A stretch of DNA of 62,516 bases from Nitrospirota bacterium (GCA_020027965.1 JAHRHE010000003.1:1-62516), one strand, 5' to 3'. Shown: positions 49,855 to 58,770, counted from the first letter of the stretch. Numbers and translations are program-made. The notes: generated from the letters alone by a model not told the origin.

Positions 49855-51459
49855 ATGAAGTTCCTGGCCGTTCATCCCAGCCCCCTCATGTACACCAAGA
49901 TCTACCTGCGGCTGGAGCCGTTAGGCCTGGAGTTGGTGGCCCAGGCGGTCCGCCGGGCCGGCCATGAAGTCCAGCTCATCGACCTGCAGGTGGAATCCCA
50001 TCAGGACTACGTCAGGATCATCGAGAGCTGGAAGCCAGACGTCGTGGCCTTCTCGTGCAATTACCTGGCCAACGTCCCGGAGATCGTGGACCTGGCGAAG
50101 GTAACCAAAGACAAGCTCCGGAACAGTTTCGTCATCGTCGGAGGACACAGCGCCTCGTTCGTCGCGCGGGAGTTTCTCCAGCATGCGGAAGGGGCCATCG
50201 ACTGCGTGCTCAAGGGCGAGGGAGAGGCAGCGCTGCCGACACTCCTGGAGGCAGTCGAGCACGATCGCTCAGCCGTGACCAGGGTCCCCGGCGTCGTCAC
50301 CGTGTGTGGAGAAGGCCCGCCGCCCGCCTTCGTCGAAAGCCTGGACGATCTGCGGCCCGCCCGAGATCTCCTCCGCCATCGGCGCAGGTATTTTATCGGC
50401 GTGCTGGATCCGTGCGCCTCCATCGAGTTCACACGGGGCTGTCCGTGGGATTGTTCCTTCTGCAGCGCCTGGACCTTCTACGGCCGAAGCTACCGCGCGG
50501 TGAGTCCCGACAAGGCCGTCGAGGACCTGGAGCGAACGAAAGAGCCCGGGATATTCATCGTGGATGACGTGGCCTTCATCCAGTCCAAGCACGGGTTCGA
50601 AATCGGCGAAGCGATCGCCAGGAAGGGAATCAAGAAACAGTACTATCTCGAGACGCGCGGCGATGTGCTCCTCCGGAACAAGGAGGTCTTCGAGTTCTGG
50701 AAAACCCTCGGCATGAGCTACATGTTCCTGGGTGTGGAGGCCATCGACGAAGCAGGGCTCAAACAGCACCGCAAGCGGATCTCCCTGGGGAAGAACTTCG
50801 AAGCCCTGGAGTACGCTCGGTCGCTGGGCGTGACTGTGGCCATCAACCTTATCGCGGATCCGGATTGGGATCAGAAGCGGTTCGAGGTCATCCGCCAGTG
50901 GTGCCTGGAAATCCCGGAGATTGTGAACATCAGCGTGAACACCCCCTATCCCGGGACCGAGACCTGGCATACGGAAGCGCGCAGGGTCCAGACCCGTGAT
51001 TACCGGCTCTATGACATCCAGCACGCCGTGCTCCCCACGAAACTGCCGCTGCACGAGTTTTATGAGGAACTGGTCAAGACCCAGCAAGTTCTGAACATGA
51101 AGCACCTGGGGTGGGCAGGGCTCAAGTCCACCGCGAAGATCGCGGTCGGGCACCTTCTCAGGGGGCAGACGAATTTTGTCAAAATGCTCTGGAAATTCAA
51201 TTCGGTATACAACCCCAAGCTCCAACTCGCCGACCATCAGCGACCGGTCAAGTACGAGATGACGCTGCCGCCGGACCATCGAGAGTCGGTCAATGCCAAC
51301 ATGCTCTACATTCACCGCGCACGAGGCCGGCAGGGTCGCGCCATCGACGACCCCACCGAGCAATTTGTCGAGGATACGCGCATGGGCGTGAGTGTGGAGC
51401 GCAGGCCGGACGGTGTCACGGGATCGGAGCATCGACTCAACACCCTGACGCCTCCCTGA
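49855..51459 (+). CDS. hpnR: Hopanoid C-3 methylase (HpnR)
   Basis: A 534-residue B12-binding radical SAM enzyme. The N-terminal cobalamin-binding part begins MKFLAVHPSPLMYTKI and has LIDLQVESHQDYVRI and VGGHSASFVAREFL. The radical SAM part has CASIEFTRGCPWDCSFCSAW near residues 186-206 (Cys triad GCPWDCSFC). The start and this Cys block match HpnR, which methylates hopanoids at C-3 to 3-methylhopanoids. A strong GGAGG precedes the ATG. No hopanoid cyclase gene is in the window, so pathway support is indirect. Confidence 0.87.
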   Translation: MKFLAVHPSPLMYTKIYLRLEPLGLELVAQAVRRAGHEVQLIDLQVESHQDYVRIIESWKPDVVAFSCNYLANVPEIVDLAKVTKDKLRNSFVIVGGHSASFVAREFLQHAEGAIDCVLKGEGEAALPTLLEAVEHDRSAVTRVPGVVTVCGEGPPPAFVESLDDLRPARDLLRHRRRYFIGVLDPCASIEFTRGCPWDCSFCSAWTFYGRSYRAVSPDKAVEDLERTKEPGIFIVDDVAFIQSKHGFEIGEAIARKGIKKQYYLETRGDVLLRNKEVFEFWKTLGMSYMFLGVEAIDEAGLKQHRKRISLGKNFEALEYARSLGVTVAINLIADPDWDQKRFEVIRQWCLEIPEIVNISVNTPYPGTETWHTEARRVQTRDYRLYDIQHAVLPTKLPLHEFYEELVKTQQVLNMKHLGWAGLKSTAKIAVGHLLRGQTNFVKMLWKFNSVYNPKLQLADHQRPVKYEMTLPPDHRESVNANMLYIHRARGRQGRAIDDPTEQFVEDTRMGVSVERRPDGVTGSEHRLNTLTPP

Positions 51460-51610
51460 TGGCTCTTGCATGCCCTGTCCCCGACAGGTACAATCGACCG
51501 GCGGTCGGGCCGGGTCCCTGCGAAATTATGGTCTGATCTCCAGGGTTCCGGGCTGAAGATCCTGCCGCTGCGCACCGGGTCTTCTGGGACCCGTGACGAG
51601 GAGGAGAAGC

Positions 51611-52483
51611 GTGGGACTGCGGTTGAAGTTCAATCTGGTCCTGCTGCTGGTCTTTGTCGTGGGCCTCTGCGGGACTGCCTACGTGTCCCATACGCTGCTC
51701 CACAGGAACGCGCGGGAGGAAGTGTTTCGGAACGCCGGTCTGATGCTCGAGACCGCCATGGCTATCCGGAAGTACACCGTGGACCAGGTCAGACCGAATC
51801 TGGAGGTGCACGCGGAGGGAGTGTTTGTGCCGCAGAGCGTCCCGGCCTATGCGGCGACCGAAACGGTGGCCGAGCTCAGGAAGACATATCCGGATTACTC
51901 CTACAAAGAGGCGACCTTAAATCCCATCAATCCCCGCAACCGTGTCACCGATTGGGAAGCCGACCTGGTTCAGGAATTTCGAAATAATCTCCAGGCCACG
52001 GAGTTGTACGGCGAGCATGACACCGCCACCGGCAGATCGCTCTTTATCGCCAGGCCCATCCAGGTGAAGACCGAAGCCTGTCTCTCCTGCCACAGCACCC
52101 CGGCGGCGGCTCCCGCCTCGATGGTCAAGCAGTACGGGGAAGTCAACGGCTACGGCTGGAAACTGAACGAAATCGTGGGGGCCCAGGTCGTGTCGGTTCC
52201 CATGTCGCTCCCGATTCGGAACGCCGACAGGGCCTTCCAGGCCTTCATGATCTCCCTGATCACCATTTTCGTCATCGTATTCCTTTTCCTGAACGTCATG
52301 CTCAGTTGGCTCATCATTCGCCCGGTCTCGACCATGTCGCAAATGGCGGAGCAGGTCAGCACGGGCAACTTCAAGATTCCGGAGTTTGATGAACGGGGCA
52401 AGGACGAGATTGCCGTGCTTGGGAATTCGTTCAACCGGATGAGACGCAGCCTCCAGAAGGCCATGAAGATGATCGAGGGCTAA
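51611..52483 (+). CDS. DUF3365-HAMP membrane haem sensor
   Basis: A 290-residue membrane protein. The GTG at 51611 has AGGAGG six bases upstream and is preferred over the GTG at 51593. A helix at residues 5-25, then the DUF3365 periplasmic domain with a c-type haem motif CLSCH near 156-160. A second helix (about 208-232) and a HAMP domain (about 232-285: IIRPVSTMSQMAEQVSTGNFK) follow. This is a haem sensor with the linker normally followed by a kinase or cyclase, but here the protein ends after HAMP. The next gene is a Ser/Thr kinase only five bases downstream. Confidence 0.92.
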   Translation: MGLRLKFNLVLLLVFVVGLCGTAYVSHTLLHRNAREEVFRNAGLMLETAMAIRKYTVDQVRPNLEVHAEGVFVPQSVPAYAATETVAELRKTYPDYSYKEATLNPINPRNRVTDWEADLVQEFRNNLQATELYGEHDTATGRSLFIARPIQVKTEACLSCHSTPAAAPASMVKQYGEVNGYGWKLNEIVGAQVVSVPMSLPIRNADRAFQAFMISLITIFVIVFLFLNVMLSWLIIRPVSTMSQMAEQVSTGNFKIPEFDERGKDEIAVLGNSFNRMRRSLQKAMKMIEG

Positions 52484-52488
52484 GGCGC

Positions 52489-53913
52489 ATGGATATGGAT
52501 CAGGCGGTCAAGACGCGAAACCCGGCCGAAGCGGCATCCGGCTCGGCAGCGACCGGCCACGGCACAGACATCAATGCGCTGCCGCTCGGACATGCCCTGC
52601 ATGAATACCGGATTGAATCCGTGCTGGGCAGCGGCGGATTCGGCGTGACCTACCTGGCGCACGATACGCATCTGAACTGGCGGGTGGCCATCAAGGAATT
52701 CTTTCCCTGCCACATCGCAGTGCGCGCCCAGGATCACTCCGTGCGGCCCCATGCCTCGACCCTGGCCGAGTCGTTTCAGTCGGGACTCCAACAATTCCTG
52801 GACGAAGCGCGCGCGCTCGCCTCGTTTCGTCATCCGAACATCGTGCGGGTGCTCCGGTTCTTTGAAATCAACAACACCGCCTACATGGTCATGGAGTACG
52901 AACAGGGCCACGCGCTGCATCAATGGGTCCGCGTCGCAGGACCACCCGATCGCCAGGCGGTCCTGACCATCGTGCGCCCGTTGCTGGACGGACTGGAGGT
53001 CGTCCACAGCGCGGGGTTCCTGCACCGCGACATCAAGCCCGGGAATATTTTCATCCGAACCGATCAGAGCCCGGTCTTGCTCGACTTCGGCTCGGCTCGC
53101 AATCTGACTACGAGAAGCGGGGACACCATTACTGCCATCGTCACCCCCGGGTATGCGCCCTTCGAGCAGTACCATTCTCACGGCCACCAGGGGCCGTGGA
53201 GCGACATCTATTCCCTGGGCGCGGTGATGTACTGGATGGTCGCCGGCCAGAAACCGGTCGAAGCGCCCGCGCGCGTCAAACAGGACATCCTGCCCCCGGC
53301 TCAGGAGATCGCGGATCACACGGTGTACGGGTCGGCGCTCCTGAAAGCGATCGACTGGGCATTGAGTCCGAGTGAGGACGAGCGCCCGCAGAGCATCGGC
53401 GCGTTCCGAGCAGCCCTGCTGGGTGAGGAACCGCGGCCCTGGCCGATGGCCACGCCTGCTCCCGTCAAGACGGTAGACCCGGACATCATGACCCGTCTGG
53501 AAAGCACCCTGGTTCAGTACGTCGGACCGCTGGCCAAGCTGATGGTCAAGAAAACCGCCCAGGAGGCGGACGACGTCAGGGACCTTTGCCGGATCTTGGC
53601 GGGGGAGATTCTGGTCGAAGAACACAAACGGGCCTTTCTCAAGGCCGTGGCCGACTTATGGCGAGCCCCCAGGGGTGAGACAGCAAGCGGCCTCGTCGGG
53701 GGAAGCGCTAAGAGGCGCGAGGTCACCCCGAGAGAGCTTGTCGAAGCGGAGAAACGCTTGGCGGAGTCTATCGGGCCGGTGGCGCACGTGTTGGTCAAGA
53801 AGGCGGCGGTTGACTGCCCCGGTCTTCGGACCCTGTACGAACGGCTCGCCGCACATATCGAAAAGCCGGACGATCGCGATCGCTTCCTCGCCAACCTCGC
53901 CGACGCCCCCTAA
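52489..53913 (+). CDS. Ser/Thr protein kinase with DUF8082-like repeats
   Basis: A 474-residue Hanks-type kinase. Motifs: GSGGFGVTY near 46 (glycine loop), VAIKEF near 69 (Lys), HRDIKPGN near 177 (catalytic Asp), LDFGSAR near 198 (DFG) and PFEQY of the activation segment. Two related C-terminal repeats of about 55 residues (about 330-385 and 415-470), each with xYVGPLAKLMVKK or SIGPVAHVLVKK and a terminal RAFLKAV or RFLANL, resemble DUF8082. No membrane segment is seen, so membrane sensing must come from the DUF3365-HAMP partner five bases upstream. Confidence 0.92.
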   Translation: MDMDQAVKTRNPAEAASGSAATGHGTDINALPLGHALHEYRIESVLGSGGFGVTYLAHDTHLNWRVAIKEFFPCHIAVRAQDHSVRPHASTLAESFQSGLQQFLDEARALASFRHPNIVRVLRFFEINNTAYMVMEYEQGHALHQWVRVAGPPDRQAVLTIVRPLLDGLEVVHSAGFLHRDIKPGNIFIRTDQSPVLLDFGSARNLTTRSGDTITAIVTPGYAPFEQYHSHGHQGPWSDIYSLGAVMYWMVAGQKPVEAPARVKQDILPPAQEIADHTVYGSALLKAIDWALSPSEDERPQSIGAFRAALLGEEPRPWPMATPAPVKTVDPDIMTRLESTLVQYVGPLAKLMVKKTAQEADDVRDLCRILAGEILVEEHKRAFLKAVADLWRAPRGETASGLVGGSAKRREVTPRELVEAEKRLAESIGPVAHVLVKKAAVDCPGLRTLYERLAAHIEKPDDRDRFLANLADAP

Positions 53914-54162
53914 TGCGGCTCTCTGGCTATTCTCTTTGATCCCCTGCCAGGATCTCGTCTGAAGCCTCAGCTCCTCCGTCTCGTGCTGGTCTCCCTCTAG
54001 ACAGATGACATCGGGAGTGCCCTGGCGCGAGAGAACGGGTTGAACGGAGAAGATCTGAAGAGAGCACGCAGGGTGGCGGCGAGAACTTTCAGCGAGGGCG
54101 ATGTCCTGCACCCAGCAGGCGGGGCAGACGGACGAAGGCGGATGACGAGATCGTCGAGTGCA

Positions 54163-54414
54163 CTAGTTCCACGTCACGGCGTCCTGGTTCATGAGATAGT
54201 CAACCAGCTCGATACTGTCACGCAGGGCCACCTGCGCGTGCTCAGACATAGGCAGAATGGCGCCCACGGGTCTCCCGACTTCTAGTTCCTCCAACGCGGG
54301 GATCCCGTCAGGACCTCGCTTTTCGTGTTCTGAACGATAGCTGGCCATCTTGCCCCCTCCTTGTGATTCCTTCTCGGTCGCCTGCTCAAGTAAGATAAGC
54401 AAATTTCGCGCCAT
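54163..54414 (-). CDS. Small hypothetical protein in an AT-rich patch
   Basis: An 83-residue protein. The ATG at 54414 has AAGGAG six bases upstream. The sequence MARNLLILLEQATEKES is helical; the rest is charged with AQVALRDSIELVDYL near the end. I do not recognise a family. The surrounding 54.36-54.50 kb is markedly AT-rich compared with the rest, and the start region lies between the arms of a 9-bp inverted repeat, so it may be a recent acquisition. Confidence 0.55.
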   Translation of the reverse strand: MARNLLILLEQATEKESQGGGKMASYRSEHEKRGPDGIPALEELEVGRPVGAILPMSEHAQVALRDSIELVDYLMNQDAVTWN

Positions 54415-54440
54415 GGCAAGCTCCTTCATATTTATCTTAC
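54390..54440 (-). promoter_or_regulatory. Perfect 9-bp inverted repeat enclosing RBS and start
   Basis: GTAAGATAA at 54390-54398 and TTATCTTAC at 54432-54440 (plus strand) are exact complements. In the transcript they would form a stem with the AAGGAG and the ATG of the small gene in the 33-base loop. It could be a regulatory RNA structure or two operator half-sites for a dimeric repressor. Confidence 0.55.
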
Positions 54441-54503
54441 CATATGGATCGTTTTGCAGGCCTAGATCGATTACAAAAGTTAACGATTTCATATAGTTGA
54501 GTA

Positions 54504-55550
54504 TCACCGAGCCGAGCGACCTCCCGTCGCAGGGCCCAGTGCCCCAAGGTAGTCAAACCCGCCGACTCGCGTCAGAGGGCTATCTTCTCGCAGCCGGAAA
54601 TCGTCGCTCCCAGGGTCCACGAACCTCGGGTCCACCGCGAGATCCGAGTCTCCCTTCAGCTCCGGCGCCGGAATATTCGGCGAGCCGGTTTTGAGATAGT
54701 CTCCTTCATGATTGTGCAGCGCATTGAACGAGAAGGTCGCCCCACTGGTCGGTCCGACCAGGAAACCGATCTTGTTCAACCCCACAATGTTCCCGGACAC
54801 CTCGCTGCGCGAGGTTCCCAGGAATGCCACCCCACCGCCGTTCTTGACGATGGTATTCCCCACGAGCGCCGCCCTGGCGCTGTCGGTGACCACCACCCCC
54901 TCGAACAGACTTCTCGTGATGAGGTTGCGCTCCAGGCGGACCTCCGACTTGCCCGCAATCGTGACGCCGTGGTCGTTATCGTGGATCAGATTGCCGACCA
55001 GCACGGCCTGGGAGTCGGCGAACTGGACCCCGGTCGTCTCACTACCACCGATCACACACTGCTCGATTCGGACATCCTGGACCTGCTGGGCGAACACCAT
55101 GCCGTTGATACGGAGGTCGCGCAGCACCACTCCCCGCCCGTTGAAGATCCCCATCGCCAGCCCACCATGTTCATGGATGGTCAGGCCGCTGACTTCGACA
55201 TCCTTGACGCCATAGGGCCATTTGCCGATGTGAAACGCGCCGACCCGATTGCGCCCCAGAATCTTCACCCGGTCCACCCCTTCCCCGACCAGGCGCAGTC
55301 CTTCTTTGCTGTGGATTGTCACATCCTCCTGATACTCGCCGGCCTTGACCCGGATCGTGTCCCCCTGAGCGGCATGCTCGATCGCCTCCTGGATGGAACG
55401 GTACTGACCGGTCCCATCCAGGGCCACCACCACGGTGCGCGGCTCCTGCTTCAGCGGCCGACCACCGTCGTCCGCTGCAACTCCGCGGCCGAACCAGACC
55501 AGCGCAGCCAGCGCAACAGCGAGAACGACCGTGGATCGGAGAACCGTCAT
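54504..55550 (-). CDS. Right-handed beta-helix (NosD/pectate-lyase-like) exported protein
   Basis: A 348-residue protein with a signal peptide (residues 1-26) and a parallel beta-helix pattern: IQEAIEHAAQGDTIRVKAGEYQEDVTI at the start, then repeated strands such as GLTIHEHGG, VEVSGLT, DVRIEQCVIGGSE, NLIHDNDHGVTI and NLITRSLFEGVVV. Such proteins bind or cleave polysaccharides or, as in NosD, assist copper-protein maturation. No catalytic carbohydrate-active motif is clear. The C-terminal tail GGFDYLGALGPATGG is typical of the family's last turn. Confidence 0.85.
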   Translation of the reverse strand: MTVLRSTVVLAVALAALVWFGRGVAADDGGRPLKQEPRTVVVALDGTGQYRSIQEAIEHAAQGDTIRVKAGEYQEDVTIHSKEGLRLVGEGVDRVKILGRNRVGAFHIGKWPYGVKDVEVSGLTIHEHGGLAMGIFNGRGVVLRDLRINGMVFAQQVQDVRIEQCVIGGSETTGVQFADSQAVLVGNLIHDNDHGVTIAGKSEVRLERNLITRSLFEGVVVTDSARAALVGNTIVKNGGGVAFLGTSRSEVSGNIVGLNKIGFLVGPTSGATFSFNALHNHEGDYLKTGSPNIPAPELKGDSDLAVDPRFVDPGSDDFRLREDSPLTRVGGFDYLGALGPATGGRSAR

Positions 55551-55604
55551 GCAAGCGTGATACTAGGAAGCACCGCGCCAAGTCAAGGTAGCGCAGGAGG
55601 GAAA

Positions 55605-55712
55605 CGTCATTCGTCATTCGTCACTCGTCAGGAGCATCAAGAGGACACACCGAGCCCTCCCCTCTGCCTATTGCCCATCGTCGATTGCCTACTGCCCATT
55701 GACGATTGACCT
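55605..55712. repeat. Two heptamer tracts, CGTCATT and TTGCCCA types
   Basis: 55605-55632 has four units (CGTCATT, CGTCATT, CGTCACT, CGTCAGG). 55664-55712 has seven units (CTGCCTA, TTGCCCA, TCGTCGA, TTGCCTA, CTGCCCA, TTGACGA, TTGACCT). They lie in the gap before coaE. The last unit contains TTGACC and may also supply a -35-like box. Confidence 0.75.
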
Positions 55713-55741
55713 TGATCCACCGGTGCATGCTATCCTCCGGC

Positions 55742-56344
55742 ATGCTCTTGGTGGGACTCACTGGCGGCCTGGCCACGGGAAAGAGCACGGTGGCCCGGCT
55801 ATTCCGAGACTGTGGAGCGACCTTGATTGATGCGGATCTCTTGGCCCGTCAGGTCGTTCAACCTGGAAAGCCGGCCTGGCGGGACATCGTCCGCACCTTC
55901 GGCAAGCAAGTCCTCCGCCCCGACCGAACCCTGGATCGCGGGGCTCTTGCCAGGATCGTCTTCGGGGACCGGAGCAAGCTCCACAGGCTCAACGCCATCG
56001 TCCACCCCCGCGTGGCCCGCGAGCAAGCCCGCCTCGCGCGTGAGATCGCGCGCAAAGACCCCAAGGCGGTGGTCATCTACGATGTCCCACTGCTGTTCGA
56101 AGCCGGCGTGGACAAACGAGTGGGCAAGATCATCGTCGTGGCCGCCGACCGCCGGACCCAGATCGCCCGCATGCAGAAGCGCGACGGCCTCACCCGCACC
56201 GAGGCCCTTCGCCGCCTCCGCGCCCAGATGCCGCTCGCCAAGAAAGTCAGGCTGGCCGACTACGTCGTCCGCGGCACACTGACAGGGGCGCGGCTCCGTC
56301 GCGAGGTCCGGCACCTGTACGGGGATTTGCGCCGCCTCACCTGA
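55742..56344 (+). CDS. coaE: Dephospho-CoA kinase
   Basis: A 200-residue P-loop kinase. The ATG at 55742 (MLLVGLTGG) is preferred over the upstream ATG at 55706. GLTGGLATGKST is the Walker A loop at residues 5-16, followed by LIDADLLAR, a LARIVFGD block and VIYDVPLLFEAG. It adds the 3'-phosphate to dephospho-CoA, the last step of CoA synthesis, and acts in the cytoplasm. The length fits CoaE. Confidence 0.95.
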   Translation: MLLVGLTGGLATGKSTVARLFRDCGATLIDADLLARQVVQPGKPAWRDIVRTFGKQVLRPDRTLDRGALARIVFGDRSKLHRLNAIVHPRVAREQARLAREIARKDPKAVVIYDVPLLFEAGVDKRVGKIIVVAADRRTQIARMQKRDGLTRTEALRRLRAQMPLAKKVRLADYVVRGTLTGARLRREVRHLYGDLRRLT

Positions 56345-56443
56345 GCGTGGCCCCCTCATTTTCCCCTAGAGACCGGCCCTACCGGTCCTGGACTGCAGGC
56401 CGGGCTAGGTCCTGAGAGCCGCTTGTGATAGAGTGTCCGCCCG

Positions 56444-57616
56444 ATGCGGATCTTCGTCCTGGGGGCCGGGGCGACCGGCTCCATGCTTGCCCACCTTCTC
56501 GTCCGCCAGGGTCATGTCGTGTCCTGCGGCGACAAGGACCCGGACCGGGCACGCCGTTTTCTCGGGGCCAAGTCCGTCATTCCGCTGCAGCAGGTGAACG
56601 CGCGGAACCTCTGGGCGATCGTCAAGGCGGCGCGGGGCAGTCATCTCATCATCAACGCGTCGGCCGCGGTTCTCAACGAAATCGTCCTCCGGGCCGCGCT
56701 TCGCCTGCGCGCTCACTATCTGGACATGGCCTCCCACCTCACGCGCCATCCGTTCAAAGCTGAACAACTCCGCTACCATCACCGCTTCGTGCAGAAACGG
56801 CGTACCGCGGTGATCAACGCCGGGGCGGCCCCCGGACTGACGAACCTGCTGGTGGCGCGGAGCGCCGAAATGCTCGATGCCGTGGAGGCCGTGCACGTGC
56901 GGCTCTACGAAAACTCGGTGAGCGACGACCCCATCTCGCAATGGTCGGCCGAGGTCTCCTTCGATGCGGCGACCTCCCGGCCGCGCGTCTTTCGGGACGG
57001 CCGGTTTCACCTAACCAAGCGGTTCGGCGAGCGCGAGGTTTTCCGCTTTGCTCCCCCGATCGGCGAGGTCGGCGTGGTACTGGCTGCGCAGGACGAGGTC
57101 GGCACCCTGCCGCACTTCATTCCCATGCGTGAACTCGACGTGAAACTTGGGGGGAACGAGATCGACCGGCTGCGGCGGTGGTACCGCCAGGGCAAACTGT
57201 CCAAGTCCCGGGGAATGGCGGCGAAGCACTTTCCGCAGACCCCGACCCCGCGCCAAGTGGCCCGGTTGACCCGCCGGGGAAGATTGCAGAACGCCCGGTT
57301 CGCCATGGTGGTCCTGGTTCGCGGCGTCAAGAAGGAACACCCGAGGCTGATTCGCTGGGATGTCACCTTCCCGACGCTTCACCAGATCCGCTTGCGTGGG
57401 ATGCACGTCACCCCGATTGCGTGGGCCACAGCCCAGCTCGCAGCACTCTTCGTGAAGCACTTTCCGCGCGACGAGTCCGGCGTCCTGCCACCCGAAGCCT
57501 TGCCTGGTCCGATACGCCAGGCCATCCTCGCCGACGCACGCTCCCGGCACATCCGAATCACAATGACGATGAAGGCACTTCCTCGGCCCGACGCCGACGA
57601 CGACCTCTCGCCGTAG
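56444..57616 (+). CDS. Saccharopine dehydrogenase-family protein
   Basis: A 390-residue protein. An N-terminal Rossmann fold begins MRIFVLGAGATGSMLAHLL, followed by SAAVLNEIVLRAAL and HYLDMASHLT, then INAGAAPGLTNLLVARSA, the hallmark NAD-binding and substrate-site segments of the saccharopine dehydrogenase/reductase family. The C-terminal region beyond about 230 has no special motif. The substrate is unknown; close relatives include lysine-pathway and spermidine-type oxidoreductases. It is cytoplasmic. Confidence 0.85.
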   Translation: MRIFVLGAGATGSMLAHLLVRQGHVVSCGDKDPDRARRFLGAKSVIPLQQVNARNLWAIVKAARGSHLIINASAAVLNEIVLRAALRLRAHYLDMASHLTRHPFKAEQLRYHHRFVQKRRTAVINAGAAPGLTNLLVARSAEMLDAVEAVHVRLYENSVSDDPISQWSAEVSFDAATSRPRVFRDGRFHLTKRFGEREVFRFAPPIGEVGVVLAAQDEVGTLPHFIPMRELDVKLGGNEIDRLRRWYRQGKLSKSRGMAAKHFPQTPTPRQVARLTRRGRLQNARFAMVVLVRGVKKEHPRLIRWDVTFPTLHQIRLRGMHVTPIAWATAQLAALFVKHFPRDESGVLPPEALPGPIRQAILADARSRHIRITMTMKALPRPDADDDLSP

Positions 57617-57764
57617 TTGAGTAGAGCGGGCCCGCCACTTCCGGAGCCCCCGGCAGCTTGCAGCGGGGTTTCGGTCCTTATCACAGTGATGCGCATGGCG
57701 AGAACAAAATGGGCCACATTCCTGCAGGTGTTTTTCTCAAGCGACCTGTGGTAAATTGCATCCC

Positions 57765-58682
57765 ATGCGTCACGTCGTCATCATCGGATCCGGGCCGGCG
57801 GGACTGACCGCCGCCATCTACACCGCACGGGCGAATCTGTCGCCCTTGGTGATCGAGGGCGGGCGGGCCGGCGGCCAATTGACCACCACCACCGAGGTCG
57901 AGAACTACCCGGGCTTCCACCACGCCATCATGGGACCCGATCTGATGAAGGAGATGCGCGCCCAGGCGGAACGCTTCGGTACGGAATTTCTCTCAGGCGA
58001 GGTCACGGCTGTGGATCTGAAGCAGAAGCCGTTGACCGTACGGGTGGAAGGCGAGCAGACCGTCGACACCAAGACGCTCATCATCGCTTCAGGCGCCTCG
58101 GCCATCCAGCTCGGTCTTCCTGCGGAACGACGCCTCATGGGGCATGGCGTCTCCACCTGCGCCACCTGCGATGGCTATTTCTTTCGTGGGAGGGAACTGG
58201 TCGTGGTCGGGGGCGGCGACTCCGCCATGGAGGAGGCGAATTTCCTGACCAAGTTTGCGACGCGTGTGACCGTCGTGCACCGGCGGGATAAGTTACGCGC
58301 CTCCAAGATCATGCAGGATCGGGCGTTCAAGAACGAGAAGGTCACGTTCGTCTGGAATTCGATCGTGGAGGACATCCTGGGCGACACGGTCGTTACGGGG
58401 GTCCGCGTCCGGAACGTGGTCACCGGGCAGACCTCGGAGGTGGCCTGTGCGGGCGTGTTTGTCGCGATCGGCCATAGTCCCAATACCAAGCTCTTCGAAG
58501 GGCAGATCGAGATGGATACCAAGGGCTACATTCTTACCAGAAACGGCACCGCCACCAGTATCCCGGGCGTCTTTGCGGCCGGCGATGTTCAGGACTCCAA
58601 ATACCGTCAGGCTGTGACCGCCGCCGGATCCGGCTGCATGGCCGCCATGGACACGGAACGGTTCCTTGAAAGCGAAGGTTAA
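57765..58682 (+). CDS. trxB: Thioredoxin reductase
   Basis: A 305-residue flavoprotein. FAD site [18 protein letters not shown] near residue 7, redox disulfide CATCDGYF near 131, and NADPH site [15 protein letters not shown] near 147 are in order, then [10 protein letters not shown] and the C-terminal [10 protein letters not shown]. It reduces thioredoxin with NADPH in the cytoplasm. The ATG at 57765 (MRHVVIIG) is preferred over the TTG at 57756. Its end overlaps the start of a hexamer repeat. Confidence 0.96.
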   Translation: MRHVVIIGSGPAGLTAAIYTARANLSPLVIEGGRAGGQLTTTTEVENYPGFHHAIMGPDLMKEMRAQAERFGTEFLSGEVTAVDLKQKPLTVRVEGEQTVDTKTLIIASGASAIQLGLPAERRLMGHGVSTCATCDGYFFRGRELVVVGGGDSAMEEANFLTKFATRVTVVHRRDKLRASKIMQDRAFKNEKVTFVWNSIVEDILGDTVVTGVRVRNVVTGQTSEVACAGVFVAIGHSPNTKLFEGQIEMDTKGYILTRNGTATSIPGVFAAGDVQDSKYRQAVTAAGSGCMAAMDTERFLESEG

Positions 58683-58760
58683 GGCCAAGGTTGAGGTTGA
58701 GGGGGGACTTGGGAGCATTCTTGCTGAAAGGACCTTAACCTCAACCTTAACCTCGACCTG
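58675..58760. repeat. Hexamer inverted repeat between trxB and thiI
   Basis: AAGGTT, AAGGCC, AAGGTT, GAGGTT, GAGGGG at 58675-58704 are nearly complementary to ACCTTAACCTCAACC and TTAACCTCGACCTG at 58732-58760. The two arms can form a long imperfect hairpin whose loop is about 27 bases. It sits at the trxB stop and before thiI. Confidence 0.7.
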
Positions 58761-58770
58761 CCGAAGGCCC

